Of a stretch of DNA of 64,000 bases, positions 1-14,254 are shown piece after piece. Each line of letters starts with the position of its first letter. Within the stretch, counting starts at the first letter, position 1. The notes below the pieces were generated by a model. It had not been told where the DNA came from. It saw only the letters and a list, made by a program, of their open reading frames with translations, and did not search any database. Both the position numbers and the translations under genes were made by a program. Source of the DNA: Pyrocephalus nanus (taxonomy: Eukaryota; Chordata; Aves; Passeriformes; Tyrannidae); the NCBI GenBank assembly GCA_038380795.1, contig CM076259.1:98319739-98383738 (forward strand), given 5' to 3'.

Positions 1-427
1 AGGTTAAAGAAAGAAAAGCAAACGAACTGGCTTGCTTGGGCAGTGCTGGGTTCACAGGTTCATGTGCTTTGTAAACTGAAAGAGGAGAGTGCAAACGCAG
101 GTAAGTAACTGGATCATGTTATGCAGACCACACTCTGCACTGGATGGTGAAAACAGGGAGAGAGAAAAATGGAGAAAAGATGCAGTGCTTTAACACTTCC
201 TTTTCTCACAGAAAAAAAAAAACAAAACCTTTCAGTTGAAAAAATATGGGTTATACTAAAATCAAACAGAAAAGATAAAATATACTTCTCAGCTTGAAAA
301 TAAATACCTAGGCAGTACCTCATGTCAGCAACATTCTCCTACTCGAAAAAGTATATGTTTAAGATTAAAGAAATCTCATAGGGAAAACTAAGACCTGATC
401 ACTAAGTATGTACTTATTTTATTTTAC
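1..427 (-). other. ARHGAP6: ARHGAP6 intron 3 (partial, 5' end)
   Basis: On the minus strand this sequence follows the exon at 428-499. It begins with the donor GTAAAA at 427-422 and runs out of the window. It is AT-rich and I see no further exon or repeat in it. Confidence 0.85.
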
Positions 428-499
428 CTTTGTCTCTGTTCTTCTCCTTTCCTAAAGAGTCCAGTTTCTTTCTTAACGATTTCTTCCTCTTTTGTCCAT
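428..499 (-). CDS. ARHGAP6: ARHGAP6 coding exon 3 (72 bp)
   Basis: Read on the minus strand, this exon follows a pyrimidine-rich tract and a CTTACAG acceptor (AG at 501-500) and ends in ...GACAAAG before a GTAAAA donor (GT at 427-426). It starts with the last two bases of a split Asp codon (G|AT) and encodes DGQKRKKSLRKKLDS followed by LGKEKNRDK, a very basic Lys/Arg-rich stretch. The same stretch follows exon 2 in vertebrate ARHGAP6, with at most one or two substitutions as I recall the human protein. The segment lies N-terminal to the RhoGAP catalytic domain, which is encoded by exons beyond the window. ARHGAP6 stimulates GTP hydrolysis by RhoA and affects actin organisation. Both splice sites are intact and the frame is open, so the gene looks functional. 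The exon leaves phase 1. Confidence 0.93.
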
Positions 500-3400
500 C
501 TGTAAGAGGCAAGAAAAAAAAATAAAAAAGGAAGTAAATAAAGAGAAATAACACTGAACAATCTGCTGCACAAGCTGTAGGAACATGGAGTGAGAAGGTC
601 ACAGCACTTGGAACCAGGAAGGGTGTGGGACATATTTCACAAAGGCGAGGGACTGTCACAGTCTCTTAATGAAGAACAAAGCATTTGGCTTTGGTCACCC
701 AAATGCTGAGGCTGCACAGGGGAACCAAGATGTGCTGGGCACATCTACCCATGCATGGTCACCTAATTTTGAAGCCTTAATAATGGAGGTTCATTGCTGG
801 ATGCTCTTGACAGCAAGGTATCATAAACCTAAAAAGTACTGGTTAGCCTTCAACCATGACCACAAGATTGTGATTCAGGTGTGGAGCTGAAGGTAGTATT
901 TGGAAAGGGAGGATTACTAAACCTCCAGGATAAAGTTCTGCATACCAGTCATTGACCACCTTCACATGATGCATCTGATCTGAACTCACTCTGGGAGCTT
1001 GCAGTTTGCTTCAGCATGTCCAGATTGGTTCAGATGGATTAGAGTCTCAGAGAAATTATTGTTCTGATAGCCTATATATCATCCAAGTTTTCACTAAGGT
1101 ATTAAGGGCCAAAGTTTTCAAGCAATAGTGGAGGCAGGTTGGTTCTTGAAATGATGATGTCAAAAGGTTGGCTATTATTATTTCCTTCAGCAGCATCTTT
1201 TATAATGAAAAGTCAACAAAAAAGCGTTTTATTTATTAGATATCAACAAATACCAGGGATTAAGACGTGGGCCTGCTTTAACTTGTACCTTTTGAATTTT
1301 TTAAGTTCCAAAGCAATATAAAGGGTCCAACATAGGGACTAATACTGTAGCATGGACATCACTTTAGATGGAAGTTGATGAACACGTACCTTTTCCTTGG
1401 CAGTTTTGTAACATGGCAAAAACTCAAAAATGAACACACCGTATCTGTTTCACTTTTAGGGCAAGAAGGTCACCAAATAATCTGTCTCAACACATTTTTC
1501 TGGTTATATAAGCCAGTGTATTAAGTGGTCTTTTACAGTAAGGAACATATCACAGAGGAGTGAAGTGGATCTTTGTTATGAACTCTCATCTTTGCAATTA
1601 GGGGTCATGAGAGAACATAAGCCATTTTCCCATACTTTTCCCTCAACTTGTACTGAAAACCAACCCAGAACTACTCAACATACTACTCAAAAGACAGCTC
1701 AACAAACTATGACTTTTTTATAGCCAGTTAATATTCTTTTAACTTAAAATTAACATTTTTTTTTACTTTTTGTAACAGTGGTTTGATCAGCTCCACTTGC
1801 ACACTTGCAATCTTAGCCACATGACAAGGTTATGACTGAAAGTCATACTTTGATTGATTAATATGCCCAGTCTTTTCACACCTTCTGATATTTCCTGTTG
1901 CTAAGATTGAGTTTATAAGAGAAATTCTTTTACCTCTTGGCAATATGAATAGTCAGTAGCCTGCTTACATACACCTGACAGTACAGCTTGTTTTCATAAG
2001 GTTCCCTACTACCATTGTGTTCTGGCTTCATAGATATAAAATAATTTTCAAATTCTTTATCATGTTATAAATTTGAATTACTGCTTCACAGTAGCATTTT
2101 GATAAATGACTTAGATTTCTTTGGAGTCACAGAGCCTTATTCTCCAAAGACCAATTTATTGATATTCTGACATCCCACTGAAGCCTACTGAGACAGAAAA
2201 AAATAAGAAAAAAAAGTCGAAATTTGATGTAAAATACATTGTTTTGCTACAATCATTTACATTTACAGTTTACTCCATGGCAAGAGAAAACAGCATATGA
2301 AAATAAGACTGAGAGGAATCTCAGTGAAAAGCTGAAATTTAGGAGATCTGCCAAGAGGTCTGAGGCCAGTTCAAATTTTCCTCCTCCCTAGCAAAAGACA
2401 TGATAAATTAGAGTCTATACTCTGCAAAAATAAATATGTTTTGAAATGACTTTTGAATCAAGGTACATCAGGCATGAACACTGCTGAAATATTCATAACA
2501 TGCTTAAAGACTTTTGCAATTCTAGGAGTTTTACATATTAAATGACCCCAGTTCACAGTAACGTTTAGTATTTATTAACTGCAGTGTGTTTTGAGAATAT
2601 AATTAATATCCAATGCATTCTTGGGAAACAGGCAAAGCACTATTACCCATATTTAATATCAACTGTACATTTTTAAATTAATCAACAAATATTTATGCAA
2701 AATAGTCTTGTATCAGTCCAAAGTACTATTAGATATCACCTACTATTTTAATTTCCAGTTTGGAAATGTTTAAACCACAAACTGATAAAAGCTGTAGGGG
2801 TTTTATCCAGCCTTTTGTGTATATAATTATCACTTCATGTCTTCTTTCTGTAGATCAATTATGCACTTCTTCTCCAACAGACTCCACTCAAGAATATTAG
2901 CAAGACAAAAGAAACACTCAGAAGACAACAGCTGTCAAAGTGAAGAAAGCTGCATTTTTTTTTCTTTGCTAACCCTTACTGTTTTTCCCAAAGGACACCT
3001 GTGCAGGCAGCTGTGCAGATCAGTTTGTTTTTCAGAAATGGACTTGATCTGTTCAATACTTACTAATTTATATGTTTGCTGCATTTTTCACTGCAAGGCA
3101 TACATCACTCCCTGGGCATCTATGTATTAAGACTAGCACAATGAATATTTAAAAGACCAAGAGTCTATAACTGAACTCCTGAGTGCACATTAAATTGCTA
3201 TGTGACCTGTTTTTCCAAAGTGGTGAGCACTTCCAGGTTCAGTTAATGCCAAAAAGACTTTTATATTTAAAAAATTAGGTCATCTTTTCAGGACTTTGTT
3301 AGTGAACCACATAGCCTACATAATACAGGAGTATTTTTACTGATCTACTGACTTTTGACAAGAATTGAGCAGTTTGACTTCTGAGATTATTCAAGTTTTG

Positions 3401-6400
3401 TTATTTTGAGTTAAGGATGACATTCACCTGCAGTGTCCACTAACACCATTTCATTAGCAGTTACACTATCAAATCCCAGATTTTCTACAGACCATTTCAA
3501 GGCCTAAATCTCTCTTTATGTGAGACCATGGTTCTACAAATGAGGCACCAAGAAGTCATTTTTATGATAAGGATATATAAATTTCAGCTTTAACAGTTAA
3601 AACAAAAAAAAAAAAAAAGGAAAAAAAAAAGAGGAAAGAGAACCTAGACAACTTTGTAAATTTTTTTAATGACAGTGTTCTGATGCTTTTCACAAGACCA
3701 CCTACCAACACCTTATATGACTCAAAAAGAGAGAGTGCAGATTGAATCATGCTACTATTTACTTCCAGTAATTCTTCATTCAATTTATATTTATGGAAAT
3801 CAACACTGGTAGGTAGAGGTGCTGCTCAACATAAGCTAAAGAATCACAAATTAGGTATAGGGAATTAGCTCAAAATGATGCAGTTAGTGGCATACCTAAA
3901 GTTAATGTTCAGGAACTGGCCATCAGTTTCATATTATGTCATGTAATAGTCAATATACTGTGAAATTATAATCCAATATGTTTTTCATAATTAACATAAT
4001 ATATAGTAAAAACGTACAACAGCATCTGAGCTTTATACATAATTTTTGGGACACTATTACAGTATTAAGCTTCAGATAATCAATATCTGAATATTGATCA
4101 AATATCTTAATACTCCATCAAATGTGCTTGAAGTGAACCTGTAAAAAAAATAGGATTCTTCAGCACTTTCTTTACTTCCACGTGGGCTGGTAGATTACCA
4201 GTAAAAATGGATGTTCCTTTTGGATACATGCAAGGATACATTATTAATCAAAAAAATAATTCATAAATTCATACAGATCCTTTAAACTATTTTAATTTAA
4301 TGGGGTTTTTACATAAGAGATGATCTGCTGCTTACAGGGTTGTAGGGCAAAGGGAACTCCCCTCCCCATTTACTGGCAACTTTCTGTGCTTAAGAGAAAT
4401 GTTTCTTGTCCACTGAGGGCAGAAAGTTGTCATGTTCTACAATTAAGGGTTATTTTCACATAGTATAAACAGAGGAGTTGTGTGAGAGATTATCATCAGA
4501 CCCATAGCTCAACTATCAAAACAGAAACTGATAAAAAAGTTGATATTGTGAGATTTCTAAAATACATTTTCATAGTAATTCTATTCATGCCCATTTTCCT
4601 TTAATAGCTACTAGTAATTGGATCTAACTCCATTTAAAGAAAAAAAAAAACCAAAACACATCTTTTAAAAGTGCAATCAATTTTGTCTTGAAAATTATTA
4701 CCAATGGCATCACAAAGCCTTTCTTGAGCAGTTGTTGGTTCACTTCACTCACAGAGAGCAATGTTCTTCCCAAGTGCCAGTCTCTCACGCCCAGCCTGTG
4801 CGCTGTCAAGCTGCACGACACTGTGTGCACTCTCCCTGACCTGTGCAATACTGCAAGTAATTGACATCTCAGAGAGAAAACACTTCTAAATTCTGTTGAC
4901 AGAGCACAATAAAGACAAGACTGCACTTCATTCACCAACAGTGGCAGTGTGTTTGTGGTTGAATTAGCTTCCTTAGGTCACTATACAAAGCAAATTTGCT
5001 TCTGAAGACACAATTGGAGCTGCTCCGCTGAAGAAAAGGCTGCTGATTTTACTTAGCCATTTCTGTGACTATAAATGTCCACCTTGAAATATTTATTTAT
5101 ATAAACTTGTTGAAATGCCCTGTCCCCATGCAGTAACTTCCACAGCACTGCCACCTGCAACAAAGACAGAAGATAAAAAATCTCAACCAGAGAAGCAGGA
5201 GTTAGAGATTTTGGCACCTAAAGCAATATGAACCAGGAAAGGTATTTCTCATCACTGTCTCTCTCTCTTTTATCTGATCTCAGCAATGCATATAAAAGAT
5301 CTCCATCAGTGATGCAGACCATTATATTAATTCAGAAGCCTTGGACTATCATCCTGTTTTTCCTTATGGCCTTTGTTGCTCTCTTTATTTCACTTTGACT
5401 TAAATCAGCACTTCTTCGTGCTTGCCAGCCAGCAGCTGAAGGAAAGAAAACCATATTCATTCAAGAGTCTATCTCAGCTGCAGCCATAACCTTTCAGATG
5501 GCAGCTGGCTCACGTATGTTCACCTCACCCCACAGAGTCATGTTCAGACTGCTTGTCACCAGCACCACAGACACAACAGAGGCAGCTTTCCCCTTAAATG
5601 CTGCTTCCTCTGATGCAGCAAACAAGTTTCAGCATTCCCCTTTCTGGGAAGTTCCTGATGAATGCGCTTGCTTGCTTCAGTACCTACATTAGTGCAGGAC
5701 TTCCTGTGTCATAAGAAATCCCAAGCCATAGTAATCTAATAAAATACTATTAAAACTCCCAAACAAACAACCTAATCAAAACCCCAACCTCCACCCCCCC
5801 AACAAAATCCTTTAAAAAAAAACCTCTGAGAGAGTGGGCCAGATATTTTGATGGAGCATTTGCCTTGTGTCAATACTGGAAGCAAAAAATGTGTCTAGGC
5901 ATACTGAAATTAGAGGGAACCACTCCTTTTATCCTTCAGGGCATATTTGCTATATTGACACTGATGACAGGATTCATGAAATAGTAATGTCAAGTAGCAG
6001 GTGTAAGACAAAATACAGACACTACTTTTTCACATTATAGCAGTATCCACAGTGTGACAGGAGCTTCCCTAAAATCAAAAGGTAGGCAAGTTCCAGACTT
6101 AAACAGACTGTGGAACATCAGGGCCTTTGCTGCTGCCCTTCTCTCTAAGTGGAAGACACTCAGAAATCACAATGATGGGCAGAGACTTAAAAGCCTTGAG
6201 AAGGACTGAACAACATTTCCTTCTTGGAGTGCTTCATAACTGATGAATAAACTGTCAACATTAAAACAGGTCCAAAACTGTCTGCACTAATACATGAAAA
6301 CAACTACAGTCAATGAAAATATTTTAGATGTACTGAAAAAAAAATTCAAAACACCAAACAGGAGCCTTGATGCTATAATTTGAGATAGGAAAACTACAAA

Positions 6401-8348
6401 TAACAGCTCTAAAACTGCCTTCAGCCCACTGTGGGCAGGGGAAAATTGACTGTCCCTGGGCATCAATAACCTACATAAAAAGCAATCTTATCAAATGGAT
6501 AGAATAGTTTGATGCTATTGGTAGTCAAAATATCATCTTATCTTGATTTGATAAGAAGGAGAATTACCTTTAATCCCCACAGTACAGGGTGGCCAAGGGG
6601 CAGAACAGACACACAATTGCCAGCATGGAACTGGCACTGGACTTACTGTGTATCAATAAAGTGGCTTGCACGCCTGTACTGGCAGGTGAAGCAGCAACCT
6701 CACTCAGATCTTCTCCCCCCAGGTTGCTCTCAGTGTGAACACTGGTTGAGCTCTTCAAATGAAGAAGAAATTCCCCTCACTCAGGAATTCAGGAGTTCCA
6801 CCAGTGGTCACAGACACGGTTCACAGCATCCAGGTCTAATTAAACTAGTCCACAATATTCCTGCTCAGAGCATTGATGAACAAATTAAATGAGAGAGAAG
6901 CCCTCAGTACAAGGAAGTGAAATCACAGTGCAATACATCTCTCCCTGGACAGGCTGGTGGCCCCAATAACTGAGACACTATCCCTTTGAAAACCACAACC
7001 AAAGGAGCTTCTTTCTAATAATGTCTGTAATAGTTACTTATTCTTTGTATCATTGATCATCTAGCTTACATACTTTTTTATTAATAAACAGGAACAGGTG
7101 TTGAAAATGTAAACCATACAGATAAAAGACATGAGGAGCTGTGCAGAGAACACTTGGGTCAACTTCCTGCACGGAAATAGAGTCACATGGACATTTATCT
7201 AATCTATTCTTAAAAACCTTCATCACAAGATTAGGTCTTCATTAAATCTCAAGGTAGCCTTTTCAGTGTAAAAGTCTAATACAAAGATACATATATATAT
7301 AAATAGTACCACAGCTCTGATAAAATAAACCTATCTGGAGTCCCTTTATCTTTTCTAATCAGTTTTTAGAGACATTACACTTCTGACACCAACCACAACT
7401 CCACTTAAATAATGCCTTTGAAAAAACTATAGAAAACTTTTCTACCAAAGGCAAGAAGAAATCATCAGGAATACTTCCCTCATGCATTTTTGAGAGGAAC
7501 AAAACACACAAGATAACAGAAACAAGGCAAAGTTTCAAATGAAATTTTTAAATAAGTATACCAGAAGAATACACATTATACTCCACATTATATATTTGGC
7601 AAAGCTCTGCCAAAAGGCAAGTAGAACATGGAAATCAGTAGGCTGCAATTCAGTACTCTGAATAAAGGTTCAAAAGCTCTTCACATGGGATATATTTATT
7701 GGTATTTATTCTTTGGCTTTGAACTATATTAAAGCACAAATTCTTAAGTCACTATAGAATAACCAGACAGTTACATGGATTATTTGCAAGCACAGAAGAG
7801 TCTAGTTGAGCATTCAGAATCAAAGGTACTACATCAAGTACTAAAGACAAATTTGGCAGGACACAACCAAAAATATCTCTGTTACACTAGTGTTCTCACA
7901 AAGATTTAGGGGAAAAAATCACATACACCTAATTTTGCAAAATGTTTTAGAGTCTCTGTATATTTTGCTTGCCAACACTGGTTCTCTTAGCCACACGTCT
8001 CAACCTTTCAGTAGAGCTAATGGTTATGAGCAATGTTTTTAAATGAAAGCTGAGGTTTCCATGTGTTATACTAATACAGACAAAATATCAAATATATTTA
8101 TATATATTTTAAATCAATAGCTATTTCAAGTGTACTACTAAGGAAATGACAATAGATAGGATCTTTTTTGTCTCAGAATAATTTCCAAGTTCAATGGGAC
8201 TTATCATCAAAAAAAAATATATATATATGCAGCAGTCTCTGGATCTGAATTTTAAAGTGCAGTACCCCAAATTCACAGGAGTCAGCATCTAAATAAGCAA
8301 CTGCCCTAATAGTGAAGAACTCTGGTCATGACTTCACCTCCAGTAACT

Positions 8349-8388
8349 ATGTCTCACAACATTTGTATATGTCTCACAACATATGTAT
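8349..8388. repeat. 20-bp tandem duplication
   Basis: The unit ATGTCTCACAACATTTGTAT (8349-8368) is followed directly by a copy differing at one position (8369-8388). AT-rich purine-pyrimidine sequence (ATGCATATGC) follows. Confidence 0.85.
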
Positions 8389-10307
8389 ATGCATATGCAG
8401 ATTGTAGTATTTCCCTATTTATCTTAGGAATTTCAGCAAGATTTCTTCCCTTCATTGTGAAGGAAACTGAAAGACTCCTGCCTATCCTGCTCAACTGAGC
8501 TCCACAGCAAAGCATTCCTTCAACATTCATCCCTACTCCCATTCTCTTTCTCCCCCTTCACAAAATACAATAGGAAGATTTTCAAAAGTTACATAAATTC
8601 TTTCTTTTAAATGTGCTCATTTTTCCACTCATTTTGGAAATGCACTCATTTTTCCATGTTTACATTTAGCAGTGCCACTGATTTCCCAAGAAGCATCCAG
8701 CATTTTCTCCTTCTGTTCTGTGTTCATATAGCACTGAAGAAAACACATGCTGCTTCTCAACCAAAGCTCCCAGCTATTTACCAAAATACTGTTTAGTAAA
8801 AAGACAAACTTTTTTTGTTTGTAGTGAGTTTTGTAATGAGCAAAACCATTTGCTTTTAAACCTATTACCTTGTCTTTAACTAATGAAATAGATACATTGA
8901 ATAAAGTTTCCCTGATGTAAACAGACAAGTAAAACCTGCTATGTGATATAAGAAAATCCTGGAAATTAATTTGCTGAGCACTGTGCAGTGTTCTATTAAA
9001 AAAATATCTCATAGCAAAAACTAAAATAGGAATAGGGTTCTACAAGTATTTTTAAGTTTTGAAGATAATAAATTATTTCCCCTGTTCCAATGTTGGAAAA
9101 ACTACGTTCTTGCAAGCTTCATGTATTTCCATTTTGTTCTTGTCTCAACAGTGGGAAAAAGTTGAATTGGAAAAAAAGAATAACAATGAAAAATTTCAGC
9201 AAATTTCCTTACTGGGATTAAAAAAAAAAAAAAGAAGTTTTTTATTTGCTTTCTTATCTCTCTGCCTGGAAAAGCTCCTGTCACCTGCACTTTGAAAAAT
9301 GCCTGAGTAGCAGAGTGCAAGGCTGTGTCTTATAACATCTACCCTGTAGCAGCTGGGACTTCTCCAGGATTAAAACATTAAGTAATTTTTTTTTTTTTTT
9401 TCCCCCAGACTGAGACATATTGGGTTTTGTTTTCCTGGGAAGGAAAAAAAAATCCTTGAAAAAATACATGTATCCATGAAAAATTTGAATTGGAGGGCAC
9501 AGGAGGGAAGTTTCAGTCTCAAAATCAGAAATATAAACAGTTTTTATCTCTGGTGAGTCTGATACAGTATATCCAAGACTTACTAATGCAGCTTAAAGGA
9601 GCAGAATTTATCTCGCCTTAGTTGTCTTAAATACAATCTTCATGAACATTGCTATATTGAAAGAAAATCCATGGGGTCACAGGATCATGTTAGAGATAAT
9701 ATTTATATGAGAAAATCAGCAGAGGTTGGCATTAAGAGGGATGGTAATAAGCCTCTTCACTTAAAAGATATACTGATGCCAACTCAAAAGCATCCAGTCT
9801 GTAAGTCCATAGCTCTACAATGTATATACTACAGTTTACTTTGAGGTTTTCCACTGCTGCAACAGCCTATAAAGTATATAACATGGCCAGTGATTAAAAA
9901 CAATGAGCAGTTCGGAGCAAATGCAAGCCTAGATAAAAATCATAGTCACTCTCAGTGTTAAGGAAAATGAATCAAGAAATACAATGGCAAATAATGTAAG
10001 CAAAAACCAGATCCAAAGAACTACTCCCTGCCAAAATAAACATGAAGCAGAGAATGTGTAACTCTGAATTCCCATTTCTATTCAAAGCTTAACTGGAATG
10101 TACTGGGGTAAAGTGCACAAACGAACAGTAAAAATTCAGAAAGTTCAACTGTGTTGTCTTTCATTTCAGAGACAGGGTTGTGTCAGCTCTCACTCTGTAA
10201 TCACACACTTATCCAGCCCTGCCCCTTCAAATTTACCCCTCAAGTTGTACAGGAGACCACTGTGCCCTCACCACTCTGTCAGTGATTTTTCCCCCCCCAA
10301 CTACTAA

Positions 10308-10738
10308 TCTGAACCTCCCCTGATGCAGCATGAGGCGTTTCCTCTTGCCCTTCACTTGAGACATGGCAGAAGAGACCAATCCCCAGCTCACTACAACCTC
10401 CTTTCAGGTAGTTGCAGAGAGCAATGAGGTCTCCCTGAGATTCCTCCAGACTAAACAACCCCAGCTCCCTCAGCCACTTGTCATAGGACTTATTCTCCAG
10501 ACCCTTCACCGGCTTCGTTGCCCTTCTCTGGACACGCTCCAGCACTGCAGTGGTTGAAGTGAGGAGCCCAGAACTGGACACAGGACTTGAGGTGCAGCCT
10601 CACCAGTGCCGAGTATAGAGGGACAAACAGTTTCCTCATTCTGCTGGCCACACTATTCCTGATACAGGCCAAAATGCCATTGGCCTAGTTGGCCACTGTT
10701 GGCTCATATAAAGCTGGCTGTCAACCAGCAATCCCAAA
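10308..10738 (-). mobile_element. CR1 LINE fragment, minus orientation
   Basis: The minus strand encodes the C-terminal part of a CR1 ORF2: pieces such as [17 protein letters not shown], then [20 protein letters not shown] and NYLKGG, which are typical of avian CR1 ORF2. The frame is interrupted. On the plus strand the fragment starts abruptly after a C-run at about 10291, without the usual CR1 3' terminal tail. It therefore seems to lack its 3' end as well as being 5'-truncated. It is an old, inactive fragment inside ARHGAP6 intron 2. Confidence 0.88.
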
Positions 10739-13700
10739 ACTATGATGAGAAGTCAGGACTTCACTCAAAGTATAGGAATAACAAAGACAACTGGTTCAGC
10801 AGGATGTGGTTATCACACCATTTTAATGTCAGCAGAGAGGAGGAGGAGCTGGCTCTGTGGCACATGGTAGCCACAGGACACACAGTTGTAAGGAACTGGG
10901 CCTTAAGAGTGCCCAGATCCTATCTGTTCCTCCTGCATCCACATCCCTGTATTGTCCTTCCCTTCCAACACATGAGTTTTCAAACAAATGAGAAATCAGA
11001 ATATGAGAAATTGAGGTCCAATAGTTCAATCTGTACAAGAAAGAAGCAAACAGACAGAATTACAGACCTAAATATCTGTTGAGTATTCTATTTGATCTTT
11101 ATTTTCATTGCAATGCCCTGCCATTTAGCATGAGCCTCTATATACAACTCTTAGGTCAGCTTAAAGTCTGATGAGCCTAATCATGTGCTAAATCAGCTCT
11201 AAACCAATTTCATATAGTACTTTTGGGGACCTTCATAGGATGGTCAAGCTTTCAGTAACAATTCAGCTACAGTGTATCTACTTGTCTGAACACTCGTAGT
11301 ACCTACGCGTGTTTCCTGCTTCTCTAGTAGATAATTTCACAACGAACGTGAAATTTCAGTGTCTACAGATGCCTCAGAACATAGGCCATGTAGATCAAAC
11401 CATTTTCAGATAGTATGTATTACCTAGTGATTCCCACTCATCTTCTCTTTTTCTATGGTAGTATTTATAAATGAGTCATTATTCCTAATTATGTGTGTAT
11501 CTCCTCTTATCTTCTTAACAAGTGACCACAAAAAGCAGCTCAGCCACATATGGTTGCATGTCTCACTGGTAAATGAACACCTACCTAAGCAATATTCAGA
11601 ATTAGTAACAAGCCTTTCCCCCCCGCCCCTCCTTTATTCTCTCTCTCCCCACAACTCCTCCAGCTCCACTGAAAAGCTGAGATGACAGCAGCATATCCTG
11701 CTGGAAACTGGCAAGAATGTGAGAAGTCACACTCTCTTCTTGTGAAAACTGCAATTGTGACTCCCAAATCCCATTCAAGCACCTATACCAACAGGTTCAC
11801 AATATATCTTAAAACCAGGCAGATGCTTGAGGAGTTGAATTAGGCTTGAGGCCTAATTCCTCATTTGCTCTAAGTCAGAAAGTCCTAGTAGTGCCTACCA
11901 GTGCTTCCAAACACAGGTGTAGTAAAGTGGGACAGGACTGTCAAAGAGAGTGGAGTTATAAATAAACCTCATTCAATAGCACCTCTACTCAAGAGATACC
12001 TGGAGCCAATGAACAAAAGAAAATTAGCTCCTCTCTAGCTCTGATCCCAGTTTTACTCCATAAAAGCTGACTTGAATTACCACTTTTTGTGAAGATCTGC
12101 TCTAAAAGACTAGTTTTTCTCACTACTTGTGTACCATGACATACAAAGAACTGAAATGTCACCAAAATGTAAGCACACCTAAAGTGAATTCCATCACCTT
12201 TGTTTTCTCCTATTATAAAGAGAAGATTTACTTCCCTAAAAGGAGAAAAAACACAGTATGTTCTAAACAGGAACTGTAAAGGAGAATCACCAGAATGGTA
12301 CTGTTGTGCCATTCAAAACATCAGACACTAAATTAAAAATCTTGCACGGAGTAATTGTATTGGTAAAGAAACTGTGTAATATTCTGCCTGGAAATGCCAG
12401 CAACTTTTTGCAACTTAACACATTAACCCAGAGATGATAAATGATTCTTGGTCCAGTTTCTGGTGGCAAATTCAGAAGTGACACGGGAGCAAAAAAGATG
12501 ATGATTACAGAATCTGAACATATGAGGCAGAAAACCGAGAACAAGAAATAAATCTGAAGCATCTCTATCATACATATAAAAATACTAACTCTTAATCAAT
12601 TTTAATTCTTTCTAATTACCTACTGTAGTGCAATTGTAGCATATTGGAAATAACATGCTGGTTAAAGAAATTCCTGTGGAAGGTGGTCCCTTCTCCACGA
12701 CCGCAGGATACTTTACTAGGAGATGTTAGTAACATTCTTCGTTAATGGTAATGGCTGCAATGCAGTGAAGGAGAGGGATTATCTATGAGTTCCTCTACAA
12801 GTGTGAGAATAGCCAGATGTGCCCTGGAAGTGTTAACTGCACTTGCTGTGACAAAGGGGTCTTCTGAGCATGGGAGTACCAAAACATTATGAAGAAGCAA
12901 CCAGTAATAACATCACTGTGGTTGTAAAGGCAGATGCTTCTGTACTCTGACTAAAGTTCCATACAAGCACGTTTGGAGCAAATACTTTTACTCAAGAACA
13001 ATAAATTTTTTACTTTTCATAGTACCTATGCCAGTAATTATAAATATTCAAATGCCTGCAGGAAGCAAATTCTTTCTAAATTTTCCAATACATAAATTGT
13101 TCCACTAACCTCTATTCATGAATAGTTTCATATGGCATTTTCTGATGTAGAAGAGAGTTGCAGAGTTCATCTTTCATTTTTCTGGATCTCTCCAGACCTA
13201 GAGAGTTCCTCCAACTCTCTCAGACAGTTCTACATCTCACTGCTGTGGGTTTGGTTTTTTAAACAGAAAATGTTTAACAGCCTTCAGTCTGTTTTTAACT
13301 TGAGGCACAAATGGCTGTGACAGAGTTTGATTTTATTTGTATTCCTGCATGCTAAAGTGCCCAAGCCAGTTTCACACTGATAAAACTTGAAATTCTCTAT
13401 TTACACAGTCCTGTGATGTTAGCAGATCAAGTGGATGGTAATTTCTTACCATATGGTTTCATTCCCCACCACTCAAAAATGGTGGGTACATGAGGTGGAC
13501 TTCAGAGTCTCTGCAGAGAGCCTAAACCAATCTGTAATAATTTAAGAATATAGCAGATTCTTACTCTCCTATCAAAGTACCAGCACACATGTAACATGAT
13601 GGACAGATAGCATGAATAATGTATTTACCTACTGCAAAATATTATTTATGCCCACTGTCAAAATTGGTGACAGACTTAGAAACAGGATGGGCAGTTAAAA

Positions 13701-14254
13701 ACTAGATGTACCTTCACTTCTGTCAATAGATGGTACTACAACATTTTAAAATTCAATTGTAATGGCTATTCCTTCACGCTCCATACCTTGGAACAGAAAA
13801 ATTCATAATCCAGTCATTCAAAGCAAGAATGCAAATATGAAATGATTTACTTCTTATCAATAATCTCACCAGTACCTCTAACCTGAAGAGCAGAACTGAA
13901 TATTTCCCATTCAAACTGAACCAAAAGATACATGAAATGATGGGACCAGCAGTAGAGATAAAACAGGAGCCCAGAGTTCCTGACTTTGCGAAATACTTTT
14001 TAAGATGTTTAACAAGAATTTATATTCTTATTTAGTTCTTATGCTTAAAATGACACTTTTCAGACTCAATATATCTAAAACTAATTTCATGTTATACATT
14101 TATCCATGCACTTATGTGCTGTGAAAATAAAAACTGTTCTCGTACATGATTCAAACCTGAAAGAGTCTCCAGACGGTTGGCCTTTCATGGCAGTCCCAGG
14201 ATGAAACAGCAAGAACACCAAAGTAGTACTCACTCTTCACAGCTCCAAGTTTTT

